Source of the DNA: Phlebiopsis flavidoalba
Taxonomy: Eukaryota > Basidiomycota > Agaricomycetes > Polyporales > Phanerochaetaceae
Assembly (NCBI GenBank): GCA_035772785.1
Contig: JAOCPU010000002.1
Location: 434,001-498,000, forward strand
Direction of reading: 5' to 3'
DNA length: 64,000 nt
Numbering within the stretch: the first letter of the stretch is position 1; each line of letters begins with the position of its first letter. Shown here one piece after another: positions 1-11,448 of the stretch. Made by a program: the position numbers and the translations under genes. Below the pieces are notes generated by a model. It did no database searches. It was not told where the DNA came from and was given only the letters and a program-made list of their open reading frames with translations.

Positions 1-419
1 AGGCGGCATCTGCGACCTGAGATTTTGGGCGTCACGGCGTGCGTGAGATCATCGTGAGATGGAGATCGGGCGTCCGTCGGGGCGGCGCCGCTAGCAGCGC
101 GGCTTGATGCGCCATCAGTCGTGTCCCAGAGCGCCCATCGGCGGCGCGCGCGTGTTCTCCACGCCTTGCACTCCGACTCTGACCTCGTCTACAATAGCCT
201 CTTTAAATCTGCTTTGTTTCATCACAAAATTTCACATTTGGGCCAAGCTAAGAGATTGTAAACATGATTTGAGCCCATTCGCGGTGGTACCCGAGGTGGC
301 CAAGCCGAGTTCAAGTGGGTCGGACGTCTCTGCGGACAAGGATCGTGAAGTAGGCCTTTGTGCGTTCGCATATACCCGCATATATGTGCTCATTAATGCA
401 TAGAACTACCTTGGTCATA

Positions 420-928
420 GTATCAATGCGCCTACGGTGTCGTTGGCACAAAGAACAAGGATGTCCACTTGGTACCAGCGCGATATAAACAACGACGAGG
501 AGAGCCGCCGCGAAGAAGTTCGCAAAGATCAAAGAGCAAGAGGCTGAGGCGCTGTCTGACTATGCCATGCTGTGCGCTCCTTCGATACTTATATATCACT
601 TGTACTAACCTCCGGTGCAGTGGCTTTGCAAGTGGGGGCAAACCCGGCTCCGGCGCCAAGTGGATCTGCAAACCGCAGGGCCCGCGAGCGGCGCAAATGC
701 CGTCGCCGGGCTGCCAGCAAGGTTGGTGAAGAGCTCGACCAGAGAAGGAAGAACGGCAGGAAGCGCAAGGCAGAAAAAAGGAGGAGAAGAAGGCAGAAAA
801 GAGGCGAAGAAAGAGGCCAAGGAGCGGCGGCGGGCATGAGCGGGGCCGCGTCCGACGATAGGGAATCGACGATACGCCGAGGTCCCGCTCGAGTGGTCCC
901 CGCTCGTCCGAGGCGTTATAAACGATGA
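420..928 (+). CDS. charged low-complexity coding fragment (weak)
   Basis: The plus strand reads as Lys/Arg/Glu-rich peptide on both sides of a possible intron ending near 620 (a tract ending in gtgcag). The downstream part is an alternating basic and acidic stretch that would form a charged helix. No domain is recognised, and no start codon stands out. It could be an exon pair of a nuclear or coiled-coil protein, or purine-rich non-coding DNA that happens to stay open. Confidence 0.2.
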
Positions 929-3543
929 CGAGGGGCGGAGGGATAGGGATAGGACGCCGCCGAGGCGTGCCGAGGGACCTAGGTGATTATGGCATGGAGG
1001 CAAGGGAGAAGGAGAGAGAGCGCGCCGACCGAAAGAGATGGGACTGTCACAATGCGCGGCGTGGAACAACCTAGCGGACGGCCGATGGGGCATGGGATTT
1101 GAGTGTTTCGCCGCTGCTGCAGCAATTTCGTATGTCCTCGTTTCCGCTATGACATGGAACAATGTGTTGTTTAGAATACCCTCCCGGTGCTTGCGCTTTC
1201 GTCAGATGCCATCTCGCCATGCCCGATCTGCTTTCACCGAGTCCTCGGAAATAGGAGGCGTCGCGAACGAGGACGAGGGTGACGACTGTGCACGAAACGG
1301 CGGCCTCTACGCGCACCAGAAGGTACCCTCGCCGCGGACGAGAGCGCAGTGTTACTCATCCCTGCAGGGTCGCCCCGCCGTCGTCTCCGCGACCCCCTGC
1401 GCCCGAGACGAGCTTAACCATGGTGAGAAAGCAGACTCCCAAGGGGACGCAGGTCGCTGCCGAGGGCCCATCAAATAGCCACAACCCGCAGGCTGATTTT
1501 AGCGCAATTTGCGAGCCCCCTTCGACTTCTCGGCGAGGGCTGTACCGCCCACGAGGGGGTGAAAGAGAGTGCCTAGCTCCCGATGCGCGACACACAAAGT
1601 GGACACTAAACTCATCACGGCGCGTCCACACGAGCTCGTTCCAGCGGCGAGATGGGCAGAAACCTGCCCACGGGATCTCGCGCCCGCGCACTCACAAACA
1701 AACAAGCTCGCCCCACCCTCGCGCGACAGCGCAGAGCGCTCCGCTGTATGCGGTCTCCACGGCAAATGCCCCGTTGCACTACACCCGCACGCGCCGTCAG
1801 GGCCTCGACTTGGGCACGGTTTGCAATACGGAGCTACGCCGCCGGCGCTGGACTGCCTGTCCCCACTGTACTGTGCGGGGGGACGCGAAAATGGAGCCTT
1901 ACGTCCACGCTACGACCGTTGCGGTATTTTGGCCACGCAAAAAATTAGCAAATTCGGCGGGCTATTAACGCAACGCCGCGGATGCGGCCCGTCGTGATTG
2001 CCGGGCGCGGGACGCCAGCCTGACGCAGTCGGTTTCAGTCGCTTCGCGAGGAGGCGGAGGGTGGCGCCTCGTGTCTGAGGTTATGACGCCGGCAGGGGAA
2101 TTTCCAAGGGCCTTCGTTCCCGCCGTCCATGCGGACGAGGAACGGGACTAGCCTAGTGGCGCATGCGCGCTGCAACTGTGCTCCCCCTGGCGACGCCAGT
2201 GTACCGCCGCGCAATTAAACCAAGATATATGCAAACCCATTCCCGCTGCCGCCGGTCGCCACCGGCGACGCCATTTCCAGTCCCATTTTGGGCCGCACTT
2301 AGATATTACCGCGGCGCTGGGGCGGGCGCGTACGGTGGTCGGATCGGAGAGATTGCCAGACGCCCGGCGGGGTGCCGCACCGGAACTAAACAAAACGCGG
2401 CCACGCGGGTCGCGAGGCCGATTGACGGCGCCGCGAGGTGTGAAAGAGGTGGCTGGTCAACGCGCGGCCTGTTGCCAACGCGTGTCGGGGCGTGGCCGTG
2501 TGCGTTGGGGGGGCGCCGTGGCGGCGATCCCTTGCGCTGTCTGTGCTCCGCTGTCGTCTGCTGCCCGAGCTCGCCGTCGCGAAGCCGGACGATGGCGCGG
2601 GGTGGCCGCCAGGGGCCGACACTGCCGACAACCGTGGCCAGCGCGGCAAGCCAATGGGCGGGCGGATCACGCATTTCTTTCTCTTTTTCTTTTCTTCTCT
2701 TTTGGCGCGCGCCACCCGCGTGGCCTGCTGTGCACGCCGGGCGGGCTCGATCCACGCGCATCTGGCCGTGTCGTCGGGCGGGCTCCCGAGTAATCCCGCC
2801 GCGCGGCTCTTCTTATTGGGCGCGGAGTCGATCGCAGGCATCCTCCGATTCTCCGCCGCCCTCCGAATGGGCGAGAGGGAGAGGCCCTGTAGCGTCCGAC
2901 GACGGTGTCGTTGCGCAAGCGCGCGCCGGCGGGGGTTACGCGAGACAGGGCCCCGTGCGCCGGATGATCGCCATAAACGGCTTTAGCGCGCACCCCACAG
3001 CCGTCGCGTTCTACCGTCGCAGGTAGAAAAAATAACCCCGTCTCTGTGCGGGCGGTGCCATGGCCCCACGTCCACCATCACACCCTCCCGCCGATGCCCG
3101 CACGCGCGACCACAGGTCACACAAACACACATCCACACAACCAACAAACCAACACGAATACCTTATTATCTCCAGGGCGACCGCCTCTAATCCCCGCGCT
3201 ATGGCGAGACTCCTTTTGTCGGCATGGCCCACTTCCTCCGAGGGACCGACGAGCGGCAACATCGAGAGCCTTGCGGCCTTTTTTATTCGACTACCTACGG
3301 CGCACGCATGTCGTTCAACCGTGCGCCCCACCGCGGACACGCTCGGCGTGCGAAAATACCCGCCCCTGCTTGCGTCACGAAACACCAACGTCAGCTGCGG
3401 CGCCGTGGCGGCCGTCGCTGCGCCAGTCGCGTACCTGGTGTTAGCGGCCCGCAGAATGCGCTCGGGGACGATCCCAAGCTGCGGGCAGCTGGACACCCGT
3501 TTCCCATGGGTCGCAGTATCTTGCCAAGGTCGGGCCGCAGGCT

Positions 3544-3828
3544 ATGTGTGTGGTGCCTTCTGTGGGCTCATTCTTTGTGCTAAAGGCTGCTGATAGCTCG
3601 TCCGACGCGCAAGTTCAAAGGGCTCCGGACGGAGAAGAGTACACTTTGCGACATGCCAGACGGATGGGGACGTGCGAAGTGGGCCGTAAGTGTGTTTCTC
3701 CCTTTTCGAATTGGGTGCCTACTAAGTGGATGTTACACAGTGTGTCGATCGCAAAGGCTACCAGGTCGCCGCCTATGACTCGGAAAGCCAGCTCACGCGC
3801 AACGCAAGGCAACCACGGCCGCCGGTAA
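3544..3828 (+). CDS. two-exon hypothetical fragment
   Basis: A consensus intron (gtaagtgtgttt ... ttacacag, about 3686-3740) separates two exon-like stretches. Joined across it the frame reads CDMPDGWGRAKWA then CVDRKGYQVAAYDSE, which looks like real protein and not GC noise. Reaching the upstream frame (residues DGEEYT) needs one base added at a T run near 3645. No family is recognised, and both ends of the gene are unknown. Downstream, another gtaag donor follows at about 3825. Confidence 0.27.
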   Translation: MCVVPSVGSFFVLKAADSSSDAQVQRAPDGEEYTLRHARRMGTCEVGRKCVSPFSNWVPTKWMLHSVSIAKATRSPPMTRKASSRATQGNHGRR

Positions 3829-4788
3829 GCAGACATATACATCGCCGCACAGCATCAGCAACTCGTCCGGCCCGGTACGTTTCTCCCCCTGTATTTATTC
3901 TCACAGGCCTAACGCCCTGTGTTCACAGAGTAGTGAACTACTTATATCATGATGGCGACCATCCGCCATGCACGAGATGCTAAATCGCCACTCGGACTCT
4001 CTGCCCCGCCAACTCGCTCGAGACTCCTCGTTATTACCCTACGCAACGCAGACACCTAAGTCTGATCTTATGTCGAGCCGCCGTGTGCCACACGCACAGT
4101 GTCTATAGATCCGAGTAATATGTACGTCATCCCCGTTCGTCGGCCGTAAATATTTGTTATTCCCCGGTCTCGTACACACTATCTAACAAATCCTGGGTAC
4201 GCTATGTCTCTCCATCCCCGCCCGTCCCTCACTACCATCCGCACGGCACACCATCGCAAACAATCACTCGCCTCCCTTACCAACAGTTCCTATTATCAGT
4301 AGCCACCACAAGGACCCTCCCGAACCGTTCCCCATCGCTAAGTTTCAACTTATACTGACCCTTGCTCACGCATCTCCACCGTCCGACCCCACTTCTTTCT
4401 GCCCCCCAAGCCCGTGGCGGCGGCGCATCAGCGTCAAATCGTTAGCCCCGGAAAATTCCCAACGAGCAAAAGACAAAGAAAGAATGTCTCTGCCTTAGCC
4501 ATTCTGCGTTCGGGCGCGTGGCTTTCAACGAGCCACCTGAGCACGCGTTTGCGGGTGCAGTTCGGTTTCGCACTGGAGGGTCGGACCCGGGTAGCCCGGC
4601 CCGCCGTGTCGCGTGCCAGCCACCGCACGCGTGCGTGTGCCTAGGCGCATCGACAGCGCCTGTCTGGATCCGCCCTGCTGGCGGGTCCCGGGGTGGCCAC
4701 GAGTCACCCCGGGATTTTGGTTACGGTTCGCCTCTTTAAAGGTGCGCTCGTGGGCGAGCAGGGCCGGGTTTTAGTTTGTAGTGAAGCC

Positions 4789-5604
4789 ATGTCGACACAC
4801 CCCGTGCGAATTGTACCCCGCCCGCTGCTTGGAGATGGACACGGGTGCTACAGAGTACAGATTGGTAGGAAATAGTGTTATGTTGTGTACTCTCTTTCGT
4901 CGTTGGTAGCTCTAACTTACCGCACATAGGCAGCGGCAAGGTCGGTATTTCGCCTTTTATCCGTAGAGACTGATACCACGCCCGACGCACAGTCTAACGC
5001 TCGCCGCAGAGCTCGCCATGGTCCTCGGTGTGCCGCACATCGCGCCTCGACAAGCTCTTCTGGCAGCCCGGCTGGCGCGAACCCCCCGACGCCGTCTTCG
5101 CAGACGACCGTGCGCGCCGGAACGCTCGACCGTCGAACGCACCCAGCCGCGCGGAACATGTGGGTCGTCGACGGGATGTACACATCTCATCACTCGGATC
5201 TCACAGGGGCTCGCTCATCAGCGTGACTCCGCAAGCGGATATCATCTGTAGCGTCTATCTCCTCCCAAATAGGACAACTATGGTACTCATGATTTCGCCG
5301 ACGCGTAGGGCTCGACCCCCCGCTCGCTGCTGTACTCTCCCGCTGTCTCTTCTGGCGCACCGTGCGCCGCCTGCTCGGTCTCGCGCCGCCCTGTGCACCC
5401 GGCTGCCCACGAGCGCTGGAGCGAGGTCTTCTTCTCGCGTGCGAGCATCGTGTGGTACTGCGTCTCGGGCCACACGCGCGTGCGCCCGCCGCGAGGGCGC
5501 GCTGCTTGGTGTGGACGCGCGCCGTCGGCGGGTGGTGGTTGGGGGGCGGCGAGCTCGAGGCGTGGAAGGCGGATGTGCGCGAGATGGTGAGGAGGCAAGC
5601 GTGA
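4789..5604 (+). pseudogene. adenylate-kinase-like P-loop NTPase, copy K1
   Basis: Fragments in three frames assemble into a protein of the small nucleotide-kinase-like P-loop family related to bacterial FlaR 'topology modulation' kinases, common in basidiomycetes. Visible are the segment LGVPHIA...LFWQPGWREPPDAVFAD, then WVVDGMYT, then ERWSEVFFSRASIVWYC and a basic C-terminus ending EMVRRQA at a TGA (5602-5604). The P-loop sits at an intron junction: sequence coding SGK follows the acceptor near 4929. The middle is disturbed by extra sequence near 5190-5290, and several shifts are needed, so this copy is probably not functional. It is the only copy that clearly keeps CAG at the FWQPGW glutamine. 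Family assignment is from recall of the pattern, not a search. Confidence 0.55.
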
Positions 5605-6091
5605 GTGGACTCGGCCGGGCGAGCGGGTCCTGTGGCTTCTCCAGTTCGGACACCCGTTGTAGACTCGTCTACGAATAATGATCATTTCAAGTGCACTTTT
5701 ACCTTGCATCATACACTTAGGGCCGTTTAATCTTCAAGCCAACGCTCCGACCGCTCCACCTCGTCGCTCCCCACCGAAGCGTGTTTACGATGGGGTCAAC
5801 TCGCCCCAAGGCAATGCATCAGAATGCACAGGATGTGTGCATTGCGCGCAGGGCAATGCATGAAAGGAACGCAGGCATCGTATCGCATTCCTGTCCTATC
5901 CCTAGTCATTCCCATGAAATAGCGCCCATTTATGTGGAGTAGTAGGACCCAGACACAGGTATCAAGGAGTAAGGTTTATCTCGATTTCAAAGCGCTCTCA
6001 CGATATTTGCAGTTCACCTACGTGGCTTCCTGATAACGCTGCCTGGTGTACACAACCTCCCCTCGTTTGCACGAGGCGAGAGCTGCAGCTT

Positions 6092-6115
6092 ACCACCACC
6101 ACCACCACCACCACC
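6092..6115 (+). repeat. (ACC)8 microsatellite
   Basis: Eight perfect ACC triplets lie upstream of the unit 1 F gene. The same site in units 2-5 (about 11245, 16910, 22100, 27902) holds shorter, interrupted ACC tracts, so the tract is a length-variable marker inside the duplicated unit. Confidence 0.9.
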
Positions 6116-6170
6116 GCAAGGTTCGTCGCAACAGTGGCATCCTTTTCGGGGTCCCAAGACTCATATTTTG

Positions 6171-8332
6171 CATGAAGACTTACAGATACCTCAAAAACTT
6201 TCAAACTGTCGTACCTCGGGATTTTTTGCGATGTCTCACCCCAATTCTTCTCCACAGCGACTTCCTCCTTCACGAGGACCTTGATTTTCGCCACCCGTGG
6301 CGCGGTCACGACGAATTCAAGTTCGACCCGCTGCCCACTCTCCCCCACCCCCCAGAGTTCGTCTCAAGTTTCACACTCGGCGAGGCGCACCCTGTCCTCC
6401 CGATCAACTGGTCGTCCCTTGACGCCCTCTCGCATCGTCCCGAATTTAGCCTTCTTCGTCAGGTCTTGGAGGCGTACCCCAATGTCGATTTTGTATTCTC
6501 TACTCAAGCCTCACTGGATTGGCACAAGTTCTCTTGAGCCTCGTACCAGCTTTCGTGTCGGGAGAGCGATTTGGGCTTGCGAAATCAGTGCGGCAAAGGT
6601 AGAAGAGCTGCGCGCCAAACCAATTGCAAGCATCATCATGCCACGGTTGCAAGTGCTTCACTCTATATTTTACAACGATATCGCGCGACTCAGTAGCCTC
6701 GAAATTAATGAAGCTAGCTACGAACCTTCCTTAAACCCTCCTACTACATCGCGCAATCCGCCCTTGATATCCTCGACACTTACATCTCGACCGGTTTGCT
6801 ACTCCCTAGTAGCAGTGGCTGGTTCAGGTTACCTGTCGAAACTAAGACATATATCTTCAAATATCTTCAAGATGCCCGAGGACTGACGAAGGCCAGTCGG
6901 ATGGCACTCTTCAAGAAGCTCTCTCTACGTGACAACAAAGACGCACGTTTCCTCCGAAATATTTGCCGCACGAAGCACTCTAGCTCGCTCGATGTCGCTG
7001 TCGAATCCCTTACTTTGGGAGAAGGAGTATCCGCCGAAGAATTGCATTCCTTACTTGGTGTGTTAAGCTCCATACGACTCCTTCGCATCAAAACCGTGAT
7101 TACCCCTACCCATCTTTCCCTGTGTCGGCGGCGGGTTTTGTCCCGACACACAGGTCGCGTCAACTTAGAAATCAACATTGACGAATTAGTCAGAGCTTCA
7201 CCATCAGGAATTGCATTCCTTCGCCTCATACAAAGATGCCCAACCTCGAGCGAATGCAGCTGTGGTCGCTCGGTGCCATCGATACCAGCCATTGGACCAA
7301 CATTGCTGTTCGCGACGGCGAACTACCAATATCCATCATACTTGATTCGGACTACACCAAGCTACGGTCCATCATGTGCGATACCGCCCTAAAAAATCCT
7401 CTCGTGACTCTTATTACCCTAGCTGCTCCCAACAAATGCCATTGCCATGGGTTCGCATGCTGGCAACTGTATGCTGGCCTTCATCAGTATGTCAGGGGTT
7501 AGAAAACACGGACACTTCGCATTGTCGATGAGACTACGTTGCATGGGCTGAAGGCTATGGCGGAACTTATTGCGCTGTCAATTCAGAGCCTCAGTGAGTG
7601 TAAATTCAGTGAGTTGAACTTTCTCTCTTCTGGCGTCATGTCTAGATAATCTCACGCTTTATTTTACTGACTAGGGATGGACAGATCTCATGATCGGTCT
7701 GGATCCCAGAGTGCTGGCAATAGTGGTGCGTGTTGCTTCTTGGTTACCCGGTTTGGCGTGCGGAATCTGATTCTGTTTGTGAAAGCCTTTGATTTGCTGA
7801 GGCTCGGCGACTACTTTGGGGAGTGGAGACTCTGTGTGGCTTTCGGCGCATGCAGTCCATCGCAAGCTACGCAATCTCACCAGCTGACGTTCTATGCATG
7901 TATTACGTTGCGACTCAATCAAAGGTATGTTGATCTTGACAACTTCTTAGATCAAATCCATGGAATGCTTGAACACAATATCTTTGCATGTGTTCACGTA
8001 TGTTTGAATGTTCCCTGGGACTTCTATGAAGATGACAAAAAGACATAGGGGATTTTACTGCTCGCCTGATAAACAACCTACTTGTAGCAGGCTGGGTAAC
8101 CTTCTTTCCAGCGCACTATAAACTCTTCATTGACCATCACGCTTTTAGATCACATCACCTGCCGCACTTCCCGAGAACTGCGACTGGTCCAAAACAAGGA
8201 GTCGAATTTGGGAAAATAGTTACTCACAACAGCGGAGAGATGTTTGTTTGGCCTGAAGAAGTGAGATGGGGCCTGAGGCAAGATGAGGTATTTGAAGATA
8301 GCAATGTGTCAGTCGTTCTTAAACGGAGATAG
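6171..8332 (+). pseudogene. F-box protein copy F1, frame-broken
   Basis: Conceptual protein of about 600 residues. N-terminal part: INWSSLDALSHRPEF, then a helix around VEELR. The F-box core follows at about 6805-6910 (SGWFRLPVETKTYIFKYLQ, then GLTKASRMALFKKLS). A leucine-rich middle follows (LLGVLSSIRLLRI, SRHTGRVNLEINIDEL). An intron near 7595-7675 (gtgagt...ctag) leads to a C-terminal module with LINNLLVAGW and FVWPEEV, ending SVVLKRR-stop at 8330-8332. F-box proteins normally bind Skp1 and bring substrates to an SCF ubiquitin ligase. Breaks include a one-base shift near 6730. The ATG used in units 2, 5 and 6 is not present here, so the start is uncertain. Breaks could partly be sequence errors. 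Confidence 0.65.
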
Positions 8333-8439
8333 AGGGAAGATGAATTGTAATACCATCGAGCTCGTATAGAAATTTGTGATGCTTAGACTCTCCGTACCCA
8401 GCACTGGCACTCCATTATTCTGTTAGAGTTGTAGAGACG

Positions 8440-9500
8440 TCTGCGGACAACGTTGATCTTTACTCCCACAGACTCCACATCGACGGCGCCCGATGCCAAC
8501 CGCCCTCATCCGTGGCCTGACTTTCTTCATGATTTTCTTTGGCTTCCCTCCAGAGCTGATGGTTGCTTCCAGCACACACGGGCGCGCGTGCGTGCATCAA
8601 AGCCTTATCGTTCTTCAACGAGCTTCCATCGGTCCCTTTGCGCGATGAACGAGTGACTTGAAGTAGTCACGACGAAGTTGGAGATGGAAATGTAAACGGA
8701 AAAGGGCGTCGCCGTCTAGGGTAGTGCGTTTGCTCCATGAGAGTGCTTAGGGACTCCCGTGCACGTTGTTAATTATACTAGACAAGAAAGAGTGAGTCAG
8801 GGTTCTTGATGAACGCGAGACATGCACACGGTTATGACCTACCATTGATTATGCGCAAGTCCTCGCAAGAACGTACAGTGCGACTCGCAGTCTCGGGTTT
8901 TCGGGAGAACTTTTTCAGCGAGTGAAGTAACATGACCCAGATTGTCTACCTAGCCGTGAGTGTGAGTAATGACCAGATTGACAATATAATATTTGAAAAA
9001 TATCACTGATTTATAAGCCGCCTCTTGCACTCGTGAATGGCAATCCTGATATCATACCTTCGACTATACTTCCTAGCACGCAAATGGTTGCGCGCAGTAG
9101 TAGTTCTGAGTCTCGTTGAACCAAAGTGCGTATTCGGTGCATGTATCAGTACTTACGGGAACGGCGTCGAGTTTTATGTTTTGAGACAAGGCTCTCGATC
9201 CAGACCATATGTGCGATGGAGCAGCCAAACGTATGCTGCGTGCTATACGTGCATAGTAGGAGTTCTCGAGACTATGGTGTCACGAATATCGACCTTCGCA
9301 GCGACGAGAATGTACTGGCAAGCGCGCTCACCTTGCGCCCAAACTCACCCACGGCGTGCCACCAGTGCAACACGGTGCATTTGAAGGGCGTGCGCCGCGT
9401 TCGGACGTCGGGCAACTTGGGGAACCGGCGCTTGAGAGCGCGTGACCGACCCACAACCCCATGCGACGGCTCGGCGCGGTCGCTCACAAACTTTGATCCA
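8440..9500 (+). repeat. block M, copy 1 (type A), function unknown
   Basis: Conserved between units but without a continuous frame on either strand. It starts just after F with a block (cgacggcgcccgatgcc) present in every unit. It is close to unit 3 M along its length (shared ctagggtagtgc, ccatgagagtgcttaggg). Short plus-strand peptides such as MAILISYLRLYF and minus-strand ones are equally conserved, so reading direction cannot be decided. It may be a decayed gene or a non-coding transcript region. Confidence 0.55.
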
Positions 9501-9532
9501 CACCCGCGCGAGTCTCGACGTTAAACTGTGCA

Positions 9533-9925
9533 GTGTCCACCCTCGAGCTCCGAGGCGCGTCCCTCTACGCCCTGTACATTCTACTCTAGACGCGCCTCTA
9601 CCAGCTAGGCCGGCATGAAGCTGCCGAGACCGCCAACCGCCCGCCACTGTGCGTGCACTCGTCTTCGCTCCTCACATGCCTCACAGGCCATCGACGTAAG
9701 GCACACGCGCCACCCCCGGGAGGCTCATCGGCGAAACGATAAGAAACACCATCTGTGCGTAAAAATTCTTCTCTTATTCCACCGGTATGACCCTGAAACG
9801 CGTCCGAAGGGCTCGCCATCCGCTCGCGCTGGACCTTCCGTTTGCGCTGGACCTCCGCCCATCTGGCACAATACGTCGGCGGCGGCCGGCTGATCAGCGG
9901 GCGGTATTGGCAGGTTTTGGAGATG
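9533..9925 (+). pseudogene. old kinase relic k'1
   Basis: It aligns in order with the kinase copies: tccaccctcgagctccgag corresponds to the helix after the P-loop, then GRLIGETI corresponds to GSLISDAA of K, and then a diverged intron region and a stretch matching the start of K exon 3. Stops interrupt all frames. It is more decayed than the K copy 60 bp downstream, so the two represent an older kinase duplication inside the unit. Confidence 0.5.
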
Positions 9926-9985
9926 CATGGCCAGGTTACCTCCCTCACAGAGCCCTGTGAGGAGAGACAGGGTCTTGCATCAGTC

Positions 9986-10737
9986 ATGTACCTAATTGCG
10001 CATGCTTCTCCGCTGCTTGGAGATGGGCATGGTTGTTACAGAGCACTGATTCCAAGAAGCAGATGTACGTGTTGTGCTCCCCTCTTTGCGATCCAAACTC
10101 ACCTCGCACAGACGAGGGCATGGACAGTAGACCCCTTTCCTTCTCCGCGACATTCAACTCCACTACCAGCGCGCATACCACCTTCACAAGTCGCCGCCAG
10201 AGCTCGCTATGCTCTTCGGCATGCCCCACATCGCGCTCTACAAGCTCCTCTGGTAGCCGAGCTGGCGTGAGCCCCCCGAACGCCGTCCTCGCAGACATCG
10301 TGCGCGCCGTGCTCTCGCCGCCGACCCGCGGCAGAGGGATCATCGACGGGATGTACACGCGCCACCTTGGCTCGCTCATCAGCGATGCCGCGGCCGATAT
10401 CACCTGCACGTCCCCCTCTTCTGTTTTCCTGAGTGCTATGCTGACGGCACGTAGGGCTCGACCACGCGCTCACGTCGTACATCCTGCGCTGGCTCTGGCG
10501 CACCGCGCGCCGCCTGACCCCCCCTGCCCGTCCGGTCGTGCCACGAACGTTGGAGGTCTTCCTCTCGCGCGCGAGCATCGTGTGGTCACTGCGTCTCGAG
10601 CCACGTGCGCGTGCGCCGCCGTGAGGGCGCGCTGCTTGGTGTGGACGCGCGCCGCCGGCGGGTTGGTGGCTGGGGCGGCGAGCTCGAGGCGTGGAAGGCT
10701 GGACATTCCCGTGCGCGAGATGGTGAGGCAAGCGTGA
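9986..10737 (+). pseudogene. adenylate-kinase-like copy K2 with in-frame TAG
   Basis: ATG at 9986 opens MYLIAHASPLLGDGHG, followed by an intron to about 10112. Exon 2 reads MPHIALYKLLW, then TAG, then PSWREPPNAVLADIVRA and DGMYTRHLGSLISDAA. A second intron spans about 10408-10457, and exon 3 runs through SRASIVW-like sequence to EMVRQA-stop at 10735-10737. The TAG replaces the CAG of copy K1, a base substitution and so not a simple run-length error. It lies in the conserved WQPGW segment. The glycine-rich loop is not preserved cleanly. Confidence 0.55.
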
Positions 10738-11448
10738 GCGGGCTCGGCCGGGCGAGCGGGTGTGTAGCTTCCTCAGTTTGGACTCCCATTGTAGACTTCT
10801 CTGCGAACAAATGATCATTTTCAGCTGCACTGCCTTTTACCTTGGATCATGCACCAGGGGCATCGACTCCTCAAGCCAACGCTCCGACCGCAAGAGACTA
10901 CAAGCCCGACCTCGTTGCCTCCCACCGAAGCGTGTCTACGATGGGGTCAACTCGCCCCAAGGCAATTGCATCAGAAAAATGTCGCCTAGGATGTCTGCAT
11001 TGCGCGCAGGGCAATACAAGGAGGAAACGCAGAGATCACATTCCTGTGCTATCCTCGTCATTCCCACGAAATAAGTTAACGCCCATTTATGTGGAGTAGC
11101 AGGATCCTTATACACAGGTATCAAGGAGTAGAGTTTATCTCGTTTTGAGGCGCTCTCACGATACTTGCAGTTGTCGCGTGGTTTCCTAATAACGCCGCCT
11201 GGCGTATACAACCCCGTCATCTGCGCGAGAAGAGGGCTGCAGCTTACCACCCACCACCACCTCAAGGTTCGTCACAGTAATCGCATCCTGTTCGGGTCCT
11301 AATGCTCACATTTTACGTGAAGACTTGCAGATCCCTCAAGGGCTCTCAACTACGGTATCTCGGAACTTAGTGCGATGCCCCGCCCCGATTCTTCTCCCAC
11401 AGCAACTTCCTCGTCTTTGGAACACTGATTTGCGCCGCCCATTGATCC

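Larger units (their letters stand above)
1..4700. other. GC-rich left flank, gene-poor
   Basis: This stretch has many overlapping open frames on both strands, the usual result of high GC, and none shows a recognisable domain. Two places look slightly more gene-like (420-928 and 3544-3828) and are listed separately. No similarity to the repeat units that begin at 4.7 kb was seen. Pyrimidine-rich AT-richer sequence at 3.9-4.4 kb looks non-coding. Confidence 0.5.
4700..9530 (+). repeat. array unit 1 (type A): K-spacer-F-M
   Basis: This is the first unit of the tandem array. It holds the kinase-like K copy (4789-5604), a spacer (5605-6170), the F-box gene (6171-8332) and block M (8440-9500). The spacer holds a stretch conserved in units 1-4 (gtgtttacgatggggtcaac, about 5780) and another (cacaggtatcaaggagtaag) just upstream of F. 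It matches unit 3 best in F and M. No k' relic precedes its K, so the left junction lies at about 4.7-4.8 kb. Confidence 0.8.

Noticed and set aside
2163..3026. 287-codon plus-strand frame
   Set aside because: Very GC-rich, with equally long frames on the other strand; Arg/Ala/Gly-biased composition and no domain. Composition explains it.
5028..5678. 216-codon frame in unit 1
   Set aside because: Its first part is a kinase exon, but the rest is an Arg/Ser-rich alternate frame; the kinase continues in other frames.
9986..10030. Reading LLGDGHG in the first kinase exon as the P-loop
   Set aside because: It lacks the GK[ST] of a Walker A motif. The SGKTTL-like codons lie after the intron, clearest in copy K3a.
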